64,000 bases of DNA from Firmicutes bacterium CAG:95 (GTDB taxonomy: Bacteria; Bacillota; Clostridia; Lachnospirales; Lachnospiraceae). The translations under genes and the position numbers were made by a program. How positions within the stretch are numbered: position 1 is the first letter of the stretch; the number at the start of each line of letters is the position of its first letter. Positions 14,900 through 24,606 of the stretch are shown in pieces. The notes beneath the pieces were generated by a model that ran no database searches, was not told the DNA's origin, and saw only the letters and a list, made by a program, of their open reading frames with translations. The stretch lies in contig FR902981.1 in assembly GCA_000438155.1 (NCBI GenBank), positions 1-64,000 of the forward strand, written 5' to 3'.

Positions 14900-17152
14900 A
14901 TGAGTGAAGGAATTGTATGTAAAGTATGGAATATATCAGCCACACAGAAGAAAGGAAGCAATTTGCAGCTTGGCGACAGTATTAATTATATTTTGGATGA
15001 AGAAAAAACAGAGGCTATATTGGCAAGTGAAACACAGGAACATTTTAATGAAAAACAACTTGGTCGGGAATGTCAATACATTGAGAATGATGTGAAAACA
15101 ATAGATGGTGCTTATGTTGCAGTCCAAAATCTTGTATCTGCAGATGTAACCGGTGCTGTAAAAGAAATGATGGATGTAAAAAAGTTTTATGGAAAACTAG
15201 GCGGAAGAGCAGCTTTACATGGCATTATTTCATTACCTGTTGAAGAATCCGGGAAGGAACATGCCGGAGAACTTATGGCAATGTGTGCAGAAGTTATGCG
15301 AAAAGTGTTTCCTAATCATCAGGCAATTTTTGCGGTTCATACGAACACGGACAATCTTCATATTCATTTTGTTGTGAATTCTGTAGGATTGGATGGAAAA
15401 AAGATACATCAACCGAAAAATTTTATCAATGATGTGTTGCATCCATGTATTAATGAATTTGCCAAAAAGTATGGTTTTACACCTAATCTGGAATGGGATA
15501 AACCTCGAAAGAATAATATTACAGATTACGTGGCATTAAAGATGAATTTGCGTAAGTCAATAGATTTAGCTATTGAAGGAGCAGATTCTTTTGATGAATT
15601 CATAGAAAATATGAAGTTAGGAGGCTTTCAGGTAAATTGCGGAAAGCATATTTCTGTAAAAAATAAGGATATGGAGAAAGCGGTGAGGACATATCAGCTT
15701 GGTGATAATTATACAAAACAAGCAATTATAGACAGAATTATGAGCCGTAAACTTGCATTTGAAAAATTACCGGAATCGGATGCGCTTCGTGCCATGGTGG
15801 CACAAAGTGAAAAATTTTCAAGTGCTGATATATATGATCCTGCATTCACGGTAATGAAAAAGTATCGGGATATGTCTGTTGAAGAACGCCGGATGTCAAT
15901 AAGCCAGCTGAAATCCGGAATTAACCCTTGGAGAAGGCATACGGCCACGAGTTGGCAGATGAAAGAAATTGCCGACAACCTGAATATGACAGTAAGAGCC
16001 AATAAATATATTAAGGCTTATTCACAGGATGGCACGGTAGAGACAGCATTAAAAGGTATTTTAGAATTAAAAAAAGATTGTGCAGATGAAAAGAAAAAGT
16101 TAAAAAAATATATTCATTCATATAAGCCGGTGATGGATATCTATCAGAGAATGCAGAAAATTGAAAGAAAATCCTACTTATATGAGCATGAGGGGAGAAC
16201 AGAGTATAGAAATGAATATGAAGAATATAGAGAGCTGACCAGAAGATTGAAAAAGGGGTATAACAAGTCTGTTTCTGATGTTGCAGAGTTTGCAGAAGCA
16301 TATGAACAACAATATATGCTTTTGAATGCACAGATTCAGGAATTATCACAGGAATACCGTGAACTGAAGAAGTATGCAGAAACCAGAGGATATTGCGTAT
16401 CACAAGATAGAGGATTATGGGAAACGTTGGGAATTGATGATATGAAAAACGAAATCCGAAAGGGAGTATTTGATACAGGAATCCAATATTTAGTATCAGA
16501 AAACAATCCCAATGTTATGATCCGTATAGTGAAAAATCCTTATGTAGATAGCCAGGGAAGAACACAGGAGAATATCAGTGTTTCTTTATTATCTAGGTAT
16601 GGAGAGGTACTGGAGAAACATAATCTTTCAGATGGAACTACAGAATTGAAGAAATTTGTTTCCAAATTGGAAACAGAGTATAACCTGAAAAACTGTGAAT
16701 CCTTTAAGAATATTACGTTGGCAAGAGAATATAGTGCGGGGTGTCGTAATTCTAATGGAAAGATGGCAACGAGTGAACTTCGTGCCACAATGGCACAAAG
16801 TGTAGAAAGAGAATATCATAGAAAAACTTATTCTGTTACGCAGGCAATCAATCTACTCTCTGTAGGAGAAAAAACTGGAGTGTATGTGATAGCAAATGCT
16901 GAAAATCCATCTTATATGGGGATTGTGTTTTCTGATAAAACCGGAATTCGTTTAAAGGTATCAGATTTGGAGGGAGTCCTTCAGGAAGAATTTACAATTC
17001 CAAGCTTTAGAAATCGTAATCAGAGTGGATACAACACTATAACAGCTCTTAGCCAGAAATATGGCTTTTCGGATGAAATGTATGCTTTTGATTCATTGGA
17101 AGAGGCAAGAAGCTATTCTTCTGTGGAAACAAAAAAGAACACAATCAGATGA
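14900..17152 (+). CDS. MobP-type relaxase
   Basis: 750 residues. The relaxase domain (about 1-190) has the metal-binding motif HTNTDNLHIHFVVNS (His147, His154, His156) and a candidate nicking Tyr30 (DSINYILDEEK). The long C-terminal region is helical with coiled coils (about 395-510), perhaps for T4SS docking. It would cleave oriT, stay bound to the 5' end and be carried into the recipient. The ribosome site is weak, and the leader starts inside palindrome copy C, so expression may depend on that site. Two more palindrome copies (D, E) lie inside the gene, reading LRAMVAQS and LRATMAQS. Confidence 0.88.
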   Translation: MSEGIVCKVWNISATQKKGSNLQLGDSINYILDEEKTEAILASETQEHFNEKQLGRECQYIENDVKTIDGAYVAVQNLVSADVTGAVKEMMDVKKFYGKLGGRAALHGIISLPVEESGKEHAGELMAMCAEVMRKVFPNHQAIFAVHTNTDNLHIHFVVNSVGLDGKKIHQPKNFINDVLHPCINEFAKKYGFTPNLEWDKPRKNNITDYVALKMNLRKSIDLAIEGADSFDEFIENMKLGGFQVNCGKHISVKNKDMEKAVRTYQLGDNYTKQAIIDRIMSRKLAFEKLPESDALRAMVAQSEKFSSADIYDPAFTVMKKYRDMSVEERRMSISQLKSGINPWRRHTATSWQMKEIADNLNMTVRANKYIKAYSQDGTVETALKGILELKKDCADEKKKLKKYIHSYKPVMDIYQRMQKIERKSYLYEHEGRTEYRNEYEEYRELTRRLKKGYNKSVSDVAEFAEAYEQQYMLLNAQIQELSQEYRELKKYAETRGYCVSQDRGLWETLGIDDMKNEIRKGVFDTGIQYLVSENNPNVMIRIVKNPYVDSQGRTQENISVSLLSRYGEVLEKHNLSDGTTELKKFVSKLETEYNLKNCESFKNITLAREYSAGCRNSNGKMATSELRATMAQSVEREYHRKTYSVTQAINLLSVGEKTGVYVIANAENPSYMGIVFSDKTGIRLKVSDLEGVLQEEFTIPSFRNRNQSGYNTITALSQKYGFSDEMYAFDSLEEARSYSSVETKKNTIR
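15785..15807. repeat. Dispersed palindrome, copy D (intragenic)
   Basis: Core GTGCCATGGTGGCAC at 15789-15803 with CTTC and AAAG flanks, inside the relaxase gene. Confidence 0.85.
16777..16801. repeat. Dispersed palindrome, copy E (intragenic)
   Basis: Core GTGCCACAATGGCAC at 16782-16796 with ACTTC and AAAGT flanks, inside the relaxase gene and in the same reading frame as copy D. Confidence 0.85.
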
Positions 17153-17162
17153 TATTGTTATG

Positions 17163-17185
17163 CTTTGTGCCATTATGGCACGAAG
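17163..17185. repeat. Dispersed palindrome, copy F
   Basis: Core GTGCCATTATGGCAC at 17167-17181 with CTTT and GAAG flanks; TTATGCT and AGCATGATAA extend the symmetry. Intergenic, between the relaxase and the next gene. Confidence 0.85.
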
Positions 17186-17205
17186 TAGCATGATAAGGAG
17201 ATTTT

Positions 17206-17658
17206 ATGAGAATAAAGGTATGTCTTAGGTATGCCCGTGAGCCGGAACTGGTAGCCCTTCGGTTCAATCCTGGTATCTATATGCCAGGATTAGCAAAACA
17301 GGCATTGCAGGCACAAATAACAGGACATGAATTCAAGATTAAGATGCAAAAAGATGTAAATTATGTGCAGAGGTCTTTAGCTTTTTACCTGGTACTTAAT
17401 GAAGAGTTGGATCGGGAAATTATTCAATGTCTTCATCATCAGTGTGCTCCTGCTACAGCATTTATCCGAAACACACTTATTCGATGCATCAGTGGAAATA
17501 CGGACTTTATTTATAGTGATATAGAATTGAAAAAACTGGCATTGAATCAACATCGTGCCATTGTGGCACCAAATGATAATTCATATGAAAATAATATGAA
17601 AAGTGAAGAGGATGCTCTTCTTGCAGTAGCACTTGGTTTGAAAGGAGGTATGGATTAG
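17206..17658 (+). CDS. Hypothetical transfer-operon protein
   Basis: 150 residues after an AAGGAG site, no signal peptide or membrane segment. No family recognised. It lies two bases before the VirB11-like gene, so it should be part of the same operon. Palindrome copy G is read in frame within it as HRAIVAPN. The tail EEDALLAVALGLKGG resembles a short docking helix. It could be a relaxosome or secretion adaptor; this is position-based inference. Confidence 0.6.
   Translation: MRIKVCLRYAREPELVALRFNPGIYMPGLAKQALQAQITGHEFKIKMQKDVNYVQRSLAFYLVLNEELDREIIQCLHHQCAPATAFIRNTLIRCISGNTDFIYSDIELKKLALNQHRAIVAPNDNSYENNMKSEEDALLAVALGLKGGMD
17555..17569. repeat. Dispersed palindrome, copy G (intragenic)
   Basis: Core GTGCCATTGTGGCAC, perfectly symmetric apart from its centre; the outer flanks have decayed. 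Confidence 0.75.
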
Positions 17659-17660
17659 TC

Positions 17661-18911
17661 ATGAATAAATTGAATTATGATAAAGGTAACCTGCAGAATG
17701 AGGATTATTATTATCAATCCAAGATTTATAAAGTGAATTCCCTTTATAAACATAAAGACTTACATGCTATATTTTTACAGCTTAAAGCAAATGTAGTGGA
17801 TCTAAATCCTGCACTTATTACAAAGTGTATTCAGGGCACAGAACAGGATTTTATTATGCTGATGAATAAGGCAAAGGATTTCCTGCATTCCTATAAAAAC
17901 ATTAATGAACAGGGAAAGGAAATCCTTTTAGATTTATTCCGTGACTGTGTATTTGGTTATTATGTATTGACTCCCTTGATTAAGGCAAAAGATGTATCGG
18001 ATATTAAAGTACTTAATTGGAATCAGATAACATGCAAAGCAAATGGGGACCGGTATTTAACAAATTTATCCTTTGAAAATGAAGATGATTATAATCGTTG
18101 GTTTGACCGAATATTGCGTATCCATCGCTTACAGAGATTTGATGAAGCTGCTTTACAACAGTGCACGGATCGTAAGGGTGTAGAAAATTTCTACTTAAGA
18201 ATTGATATTCAGCTGAATTGTGCAACTTCAACTGATATAAATAATATTCATATTCGTAAGATACCAAAGACAAAACTGTCATGGGATTATTTAAAAGATA
18301 ACCGGATGCTTGATGATGAGATGATAGCTTATTTGAAAGACAGAGTTGTTTCCGGATATGGATTTCTAATCTCTGGACGTGGTGGCTCTGGAAAATCGAC
18401 GTTGCTTAATAACATGATTGATTTAATACCATACACAGAATCTGGTCTGGTATCTCAGGAGTCTGATGAATTGTATTCAGATCATCCACAGATGCAATTC
18501 GAGCATACTATGAAAATTATCCGGGAAGGTGAAAAAACGGAAATTTCTCTAGAAGATGAACTTCGACTTGGTCTGTTGCAAGATATTGATAATTTTGTGA
18601 TCGGAGAGATTAAGGGAGGCGAAGCGTTATATGTGTTTACAACTGCGATGAGTACCGGTGCAAGATTTTTTGGAACAATTCATAGTAATGATGCCAGAGG
18701 TTCCGTTCGGCGTTTGGCACAGTGTGCCAGATATATATCAGATTATACGGTTGAAACATTAGAAGAAATGTTGGCCAGTGTACCCATGTGTCTAATACAT
18801 ATGTCAAGATTTTCCATTGATGAAATTCTGGAAATTAAAGCATGGGATTATAAAGAGAAAAAACTGATTTATAAAGAGGTTTACTGCAAGGAGGGAAAAG
18901 CACATGAATAA
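17661..18911 (+). CDS. VirB11/CpaF-like secretion ATPase
   Basis: 416 residues. A Walker A motif SGRGGSGKST (about 238-247) is followed by an Asp box-like DELRLGLLQDIDNFVIGEIKG with Walker-B-like hydrophobics and by the His box FFGTIHSNDA, the order of type II/IV secretion hexameric ATPases. The N-terminal 200 residues are a family-typical variable domain. Such ATPases power substrate transfer in Gram-negative T4SS but are not part of the classic Gram-positive sets (pCF10, Tn916). It is the first ATPase of this operon and overlaps the next gene by eight bases. Confidence 0.85.
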   Translation: MNKLNYDKGNLQNEDYYYQSKIYKVNSLYKHKDLHAIFLQLKANVVDLNPALITKCIQGTEQDFIMLMNKAKDFLHSYKNINEQGKEILLDLFRDCVFGYYVLTPLIKAKDVSDIKVLNWNQITCKANGDRYLTNLSFENEDDYNRWFDRILRIHRLQRFDEAALQQCTDRKGVENFYLRIDIQLNCATSTDINNIHIRKIPKTKLSWDYLKDNRMLDDEMIAYLKDRVVSGYGFLISGRGGSGKSTLLNNMIDLIPYTESGLVSQESDELYSDHPQMQFEHTMKIIREGEKTEISLEDELRLGLLQDIDNFVIGEIKGGEALYVFTTAMSTGARFFGTIHSNDARGSVRRLAQCARYISDYTVETLEEMLASVPMCLIHMSRFSIDEILEIKAWDYKEKKLIYKEVYCKEGKAHE

Positions 18912-19935
18912 GGATAATGTAAACAAGGCAACATCAGAAGGCGTGTCAAGATCACAGAAAAAAACAAAGGAAGAGATTATCAGGGAACGTAAACTGAATG
19001 CTTCCATGATTGTGTTGCCTAAGAAGAATCAGGAGCAACTCGGTATTCTTGCAGTACAACCTGATAAAAATATATTTTCACTTACTGGTAAAAAGTATAT
19101 GAAAATATACAGTCTGAAAGGGGTAGAACTGACAGAAACACGGAAGAAGATTCTTATAGGAGAGCTATGTCGTTTATCAAAGTCCCGGATGCGTATTTCT
19201 ACATTTTCGTATGCCAATAGTCCTTCTCCTATTATTTTCTTATCTGTATTTTTTGAGGGAAACTCCTATGCGGATGTTGCAGAAGAAATAGACGCTTTTG
19301 ATAAATCCCTTATGTCTTTAATGGACTCTAAGTTTAAATTATCTTTCCTGGTTTGTGGGATTGGTGATGTATTCATGTTTATTTACATGAATTATAACGG
19401 ACAAATGAAAAAAGTATCTTCTAAATCCATCTTAAAAAAATCAGCACATTTAAAGAAAAATTATTTCCAGATGATTAAAGAACAGGAAGCTGGATACATC
19501 ATTCCTCAATCCGGAAAGCTTGGTAAGTCATATATTGGTATACAGTTTCCGGATAAAATGGAACAGCCATTGAACACTTTGAAGAGACTTGGAAATACCT
19601 ATCTAAGTAGCATAGATTTTCAGGTTGTGGATCATGAATATGCTTCGTATTATGAACGGATGATAGAAGATTCTTATGGAAATTCCGGCGAAGTAGGAAA
19701 GGGAAATCCGTTGCTGAATTTTTCATTTATGTTTACTTATTTATGCGACAGCGAAATGGAAAGAAAAATGTATGATGCTGTTGTGAAAAAGTATTTTGCA
19801 GATAATGCTTTAGTGGCTTCATCGTGTAATGGTTCTGAACAGAAAGTAGTAGACAGTATATCTACATTTGGCTTGTTTGATATGCATTGCTGCAGAAATG
19901 TAAATATAGATATTATTTCTAAATTATTTGGATAA
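18904..19935 (+). CDS. VirB4-neighbour protein of unknown function
   Basis: 343 residues, AGGAGG start inside the end of the VirB11-like gene. After a basic leader it reads GILAVQPDKNIFSLTGKKYMKIY, similar in layout to the start of the neighbouring VirB4 (IFDLGNGKYSKCFILTDINF) and to VirB4 N-terminal domains in general, but it has no Walker motif. It may be a detached VirB4-N-like scaffold that pairs with the two ATPases. This rests on visual similarity only. Confidence 0.55.
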   Translation: MNKDNVNKATSEGVSRSQKKTKEEIIRERKLNASMIVLPKKNQEQLGILAVQPDKNIFSLTGKKYMKIYSLKGVELTETRKKILIGELCRLSKSRMRISTFSYANSPSPIIFLSVFFEGNSYADVAEEIDAFDKSLMSLMDSKFKLSFLVCGIGDVFMFIYMNYNGQMKKVSSKSILKKSAHLKKNYFQMIKEQEAGYIIPQSGKLGKSYIGIQFPDKMEQPLNTLKRLGNTYLSSIDFQVVDHEYASYYERMIEDSYGNSGEVGKGNPLLNFSFMFTYLCDSEMERKMYDAVVKKYFADNALVASSCNGSEQKVVDSISTFGLFDMHCCRNVNIDIISKLFG

Positions 19936-19948
19936 AGGAGAAAATAAG

Positions 19949-22438
19949 ATGCCAATTACAATTTCAAAATATGGAAAAACAAAACAATATGATGAACCAT
20001 TGCATGTAAAGCCGGTTTCTACACAGGAGTTATTTCCGGTCAGAGCTATTGATGAAACAGGAATATTTGATCTCGGAAATGGAAAATATTCTAAATGTTT
20101 TATTTTAACAGATATTAATTTTGCCGGTGTAACAGATCAGGAACAGAAACAGCTGATTATTAACTTTAGCCGTGTATTAAACAGTATGCCGTGCCGCTTT
20201 ATGTATACAATCGCTAATGAATATGTAGATGAGGACAGCTTTAATCGAAGAATCCTTTACAAAATGCATGGAGATGATCTGGACGAGCTGAGAGAGGATT
20301 TTAATATCATTATCAAGGATAAGCTATCTGATGCAAAACAGGGCCTATATCAGACGATATATCTGACACTGACAATTCAGAGTGATGACTGGAGAGAAGC
20401 GAGAAGTAATTTTGCTTCTATTGAAGCAACATTAAGGAGTGCCTTTATTCAGATTGGCATAAATGGAATGGCAGGTTCGGAAATCCAGCCTTTGGATGTT
20501 AATCGCAGGATGCAGGTATGGTATAACTTTACGCATTCCGGCACTAGGACAAATTATAAATTTGATTACATAAGGGAGAGAGATAATCATGTATCCTGGC
20601 TTGATACGGTTTCTCCGGGAACAGCAGTTTTTTACAACGACTATTTTATTATGAATGGTTTTTATGGGCGTGTCATGTATATATCTGATTATCCAAAGGC
20701 ACTTGAGTCAGATATTATTTCGGAAATATCAAAAATTAACTGTACGAGTTATGTCAGTGTATGTAATGAGCTGCTTGATTTAACAGGCTTGAAAACAGAG
20801 ATATCAAGGAAGCATTCTTCTGTTGGTATGCAGATTGAAAACGAAAAGCAACGTAATAGAAATAATAATGACTTTCTCTCTGATGCCAGTGATAAATTAC
20901 TTGATGAGAGAAAAGCACTTGTGAATTATGCACGTGCTGTAGATGATGGCGATGATCATTATTTTAATACAACAATATTGATTATGTTTATGGCTGAGAA
21001 TATGGAGAATCTGACAAAGCTGACAGATAAAATCAAGTCAACTGCATCAATAAAATCTGTAACGGTAGATGTTTGTTTTCATATGCAGAGAGAAGCTCTT
21101 AATACAGCTTTTATGTTTGGAGTCCAGGAATATAAAAGGGTATGTAACTTCAGTGCACCTTGTCTTGCCATGTTTATGCCATATAAGACGCAGGAGCTGA
21201 ATGATGAGAACGGAATTTATTATGGAATCAACCAGCTATCGCAAAATGGAATTTTTGGTAATAGAAAATTACTGCAGAATTATAATGGTTTGATTCTTGG
21301 AAAGTCCGGATCCGGAAAATCTGTTTTTGCAAAGTCGGATATTATCAGTAACTGTGCATTATATCCGGAAGACCAGGTTATTATCATAGATCCGCAAAAC
21401 GAGTATAGACCGCTGGCATCGGTAGTAAATGGTACAGTAATTTCTTTTGATTCCCAAAAGGAAGTTTATGTGAATCCAATGGATGTAGATTTTACCGGAG
21501 TCGGTTATTCGGACTTACAGGAAATTATTGCAGATAAAACGGATTTTATCTTTAATCTGCTTTCAAGTTGTATGAGAAGAGATATTGATGCAGAAGAACA
21601 AGGCGTTCTTGGGGAGGTCATTGAAGCTGTATATTCAGAAAATTATGCGTGGAGAAAACGCATTAATAACAGTGAACAGGAAATTAATGAATATGCTGTT
21701 CCGGATTATATGAAATCAAAGCAAAATAACTTGCCGGTGTATTCTGACCTGTCACCACAGGAGCAGGTAAGAGAATATTCACCTACTTTACAGGATGTAT
21801 ATCAGCATTTAAAGGACAAGAACCTGCCTGTTGCAAATAAGCTGGCGGCCCATATGCAGATTTTTGTAAATGGTTCTCTGAATTTGTTTAACCATCGAAC
21901 TAATATTGATTTGAATAAAAAGTTTCTTGTATTTGATTTAAGCAGCATTAAAGAGAATCTGAGAGTAACCTCCATGCTTGTAATGCTTGAAATTATTCGT
22001 GATAAAACAAAAGTTAATTTTAAAAATGGCTTTTGGACGCATCTCTATATAGATGAATTTCATGAGCTTCTTGGAATTGATAGTGTGGCTAAGTTTATCA
22101 TTAAACTGTGGAAGGAAATTCGTAAAAATCATGGTGTATTAACTGGTATAACGCAGAATATGACGGATTTGCTTAACAATTCAGCACAGAGTGAAAATAT
22201 TGCGGCCATTCTTTCAAATACGGAATATTTTGCACTTTTAAACCAGTCCACCATTGATCGTGATATTTTGATGCGATTTTTACCGCAGATAAGTCCGGCT
22301 ATGTTCAACTATGTAGAAGGAGCAGCATCCGGTACCGGACTCCTGAAGATGGGAAGTATAACAGTGCCTTTTGATTTCCGGATGAATAAGGAGAGCCGGA
22401 TATATCAAATTGTAAATACGGACGGAGTTAATTCATAG
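19949..22438 (+). CDS. virB4: VirB4-like conjugation ATPase
   Basis: 829 residues from the ATG at 19949, nine bases after AAAGGAG. The N-terminal domain (about 1-430) precedes a RecA-like ATPase domain with Walker A GKSGSGKSVFAKS (about 450-462), Walker B-like LYIDEFHELL and GVLTGITQNMTDLL. VirB4 is the universal energising ATPase of type IV secretion and is needed for channel assembly and substrate movement at the inner face of the membrane. Full family length, no lesion seen. Confidence 0.92.
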   Translation: MPITISKYGKTKQYDEPLHVKPVSTQELFPVRAIDETGIFDLGNGKYSKCFILTDINFAGVTDQEQKQLIINFSRVLNSMPCRFMYTIANEYVDEDSFNRRILYKMHGDDLDELREDFNIIIKDKLSDAKQGLYQTIYLTLTIQSDDWREARSNFASIEATLRSAFIQIGINGMAGSEIQPLDVNRRMQVWYNFTHSGTRTNYKFDYIRERDNHVSWLDTVSPGTAVFYNDYFIMNGFYGRVMYISDYPKALESDIISEISKINCTSYVSVCNELLDLTGLKTEISRKHSSVGMQIENEKQRNRNNNDFLSDASDKLLDERKALVNYARAVDDGDDHYFNTTILIMFMAENMENLTKLTDKIKSTASIKSVTVDVCFHMQREALNTAFMFGVQEYKRVCNFSAPCLAMFMPYKTQELNDENGIYYGINQLSQNGIFGNRKLLQNYNGLILGKSGSGKSVFAKSDIISNCALYPEDQVIIIDPQNEYRPLASVVNGTVISFDSQKEVYVNPMDVDFTGVGYSDLQEIIADKTDFIFNLLSSCMRRDIDAEEQGVLGEVIEAVYSENYAWRKRINNSEQEINEYAVPDYMKSKQNNLPVYSDLSPQEQVREYSPTLQDVYQHLKDKNLPVANKLAAHMQIFVNGSLNLFNHRTNIDLNKKFLVFDLSSIKENLRVTSMLVMLEIIRDKTKVNFKNGFWTHLYIDEFHELLGIDSVAKFIIKLWKEIRKNHGVLTGITQNMTDLLNNSAQSENIAAILSNTEYFALLNQSTIDRDILMRFLPQISPAMFNYVEGAASGTGLLKMGSITVPFDFRMNKESRIYQIVNTDGVNS

Positions 22439-22469
22439 GGGAAGCAGCAAGAAAGACGGTGATGAATTC

Positions 22470-24491
22470 ATGGGATTCAATGAAAAAGCAAAGAAAGAGT
22501 TCGTAAATGATATGGATTCTTTTTCCGAAAAAAGAAGACCAACTTTTGAGCTGGGTAAAACAGAAAATCTTATGACACAATATACTTCTGCCGCCAGTTC
22601 GGAAAGTTTTCATACAGATTTTTTAAGAAAAGAGACACCTGAATCCGGTATTGCAGATAATACATCAGCTGAAAATGCAGAAAAAACATTTAAGAAACAA
22701 ATGCAGGGGATTTCTGCATGGGAACATCAGAAGCATATTGGAGATTCGGAGTCAACTCATACAGAAAAAGAAGCATCATCTGCAAGCTTTAATAGCAGAA
22801 ATGCAGAGAATACAACTTTTTCATCGTATACGGATACTGGAGGTGGAGCATCTTTTACGACACAGCGTCAAGAGAATGGTAATTTCGGCAAGGGAAAAGT
22901 ACAGCTGAACTCATTTAAAAATCGGACGGATAAGCAGACTTTTAAGGCAAAGACTGAGCATTTTATGGATACAGGTGGAAGAGCTTTTGAAGCTGTAAAG
23001 CCAGAAGAGAATGAAGCGGCTGCATCTACAATTGACGATAAAGCAATTCTCGCTACAATTGTGCTGCATGAAAAAATCCAGGAAAAAAAGAAACGTCTCA
23101 GAGATATTCAGATTGAGAAAAAAGATGAGGTAAGGCAATTACAGCAGTTTGTCCGAAAAGAGCAGCAGAATAGTTCCGATACTCTTGGATTTTCAGAATC
23201 AAGTGCTGAATTTACAGATAAGAATGAAAGATTTCTGGATAAATATTTTAATGCTTTTAAAGAAAAAGATTTGAGCATGTTTGAAAGAGAAAATCTTACT
23301 GCTGTTCCGGCAGGAGTCATGACGGATCAAACCAGACAGGGTATTGTAACTGCACTTCAATTAAAGGAAGGGGGACAAAAAAGTGGAAATAATGTTTCTG
23401 GTTTCAATAATGAATCAGTATTTGATAAAAAGAGCGAGTCCAACGGAAAACAAAGTGATGTGGAAACTGCTGTAAGTGTTTCTGAGACAGGAAAAGAAGA
23501 AAAGTTTTCAAAGACAACCGTTAATGCAGGTGATAATAAAGAGAAAAAATCAGTAGACTCTTATTTCAACAAGGAATCTGATAAAGCAAATACAGGAACT
23601 GAAAAACTGTCAAATAAGGAAAAACTGGAATTAAAGAAATCAGAACAGAGGACAGCAAAGAAAGCGGAAAGTAAGGCTACAAAAAGGGCTGCTGCAATGG
23701 CGGCAGTATCAAATATGCTTAGGGCAAAAAAAGAACTGCAAAATTCAGTAGGAGATATGAATTCTACCGGAAATCTGCTTAAAGATGGCAGTGGTGGAAT
23801 GATAAAAGCAGCCATAAGCGGAATAAAAAATTTTATTGTAAATAAGATGCGGGGATTATTGCTAAAAGCTGCGTCAGCAATTATCGGTGGCTTATTACAT
23901 ATTTTGACAATGGCAACACCGCTTATTATGGTAGTCGTGATTGTAATTGCGATTATGACAACTTTTATGTCTGTATTTACGGATTCAACGAATATCCCGG
24001 ATGGTGACGGATATGTGTATTCATTCCTGGATGATGAGGAAATCAATAACATTATAGAAAGTCAGTATTTGAACTTTCCGGATACGATGAATTATTTAAC
24101 AGAAGGTGTTCTTCGTTATGCATTATCTAAAGTGGGATGTGCGTATGATCAGGCACAGCACTGGAATACAACGGTAGATATATTTGACTGTAGTTCGCTT
24201 GCTTATCGCACTTATAGGGAGATAGGCATAGACATTTCAAACAGTGGTGTCTATTCAGCTGCGGAAATATGCCGTGAAGCAGCAGAAAGTGGTTTTATTG
24301 CATATGGTGATTTGCAGCCTGGAGATTTGATTTTCTATGGAGGGCGTGATAATGGAAGATATTTAGGCATATACCATGTAGCCATATACGTAGGGGATGG
24401 GAAAATGGTAGAAGCAAGGGGACGATCATCAGGAGTTGTATATTGTGATGTCCGGACGGCAAATATTGTTGGGTATAGCAGATATATATGA
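22470..24491 (+). CDS. Membrane-anchored NlpC/P60 peptidoglycan hydrolase of the T4SS
   Basis: 673 residues. A long, charged, low-complexity cytoplasmic part (about 1-460, Ser/Glu/Lys rich with coiled coil) leads to one membrane segment (about 473-500), then an outer NlpC/P60 domain: catalytic Cys573 in DIFDCSSLAYRTY and His in IYHVAIYVGDGKM (about 636). It should open the cell wall locally for the conjugation channel, the VirB1/PrgK role. Most Gram-positive homologues have a short cytoplasmic part; the 460-residue N-terminal region here is unusual and may bind the ATPases. The start has only a weak GGTGA site. Confidence 0.85.
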   Translation: MGFNEKAKKEFVNDMDSFSEKRRPTFELGKTENLMTQYTSAASSESFHTDFLRKETPESGIADNTSAENAEKTFKKQMQGISAWEHQKHIGDSESTHTEKEASSASFNSRNAENTTFSSYTDTGGGASFTTQRQENGNFGKGKVQLNSFKNRTDKQTFKAKTEHFMDTGGRAFEAVKPEENEAAASTIDDKAILATIVLHEKIQEKKKRLRDIQIEKKDEVRQLQQFVRKEQQNSSDTLGFSESSAEFTDKNERFLDKYFNAFKEKDLSMFERENLTAVPAGVMTDQTRQGIVTALQLKEGGQKSGNNVSGFNNESVFDKKSESNGKQSDVETAVSVSETGKEEKFSKTTVNAGDNKEKKSVDSYFNKESDKANTGTEKLSNKEKLELKKSEQRTAKKAESKATKRAAAMAAVSNMLRAKKELQNSVGDMNSTGNLLKDGSGGMIKAAISGIKNFIVNKMRGLLLKAASAIIGGLLHILTMATPLIMVVVIVIAIMTTFMSVFTDSTNIPDGDGYVYSFLDDEEINNIIESQYLNFPDTMNYLTEGVLRYALSKVGCAYDQAQHWNTTVDIFDCSSLAYRTYREIGIDISNSGVYSAAEICREAAESGFIAYGDLQPGDLIFYGGRDNGRYLGIYHVAIYVGDGKMVEARGRSSGVVYCDVRTANIVGYSRYI

Positions 24492-24606
24492 TTTTTTGTT
24501 TTTTGTATCTGTTTTTTTGAATTATATAGTTTTCATGCAACAGATTTAAGAAAAGCAATATCGTAAAATGAATATGCAGGAATATTTTGTATGGAGGTAA
24601 AGGAAG

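Noticed and set aside
18715..18729. TGGCAC-AGT-GTGCCA as a tenth copy of the dispersed palindrome
   Set aside because: The half-sites are in the opposite order and the outer arms are missing; treated as coincidence within the VirB11-like coding sequence.
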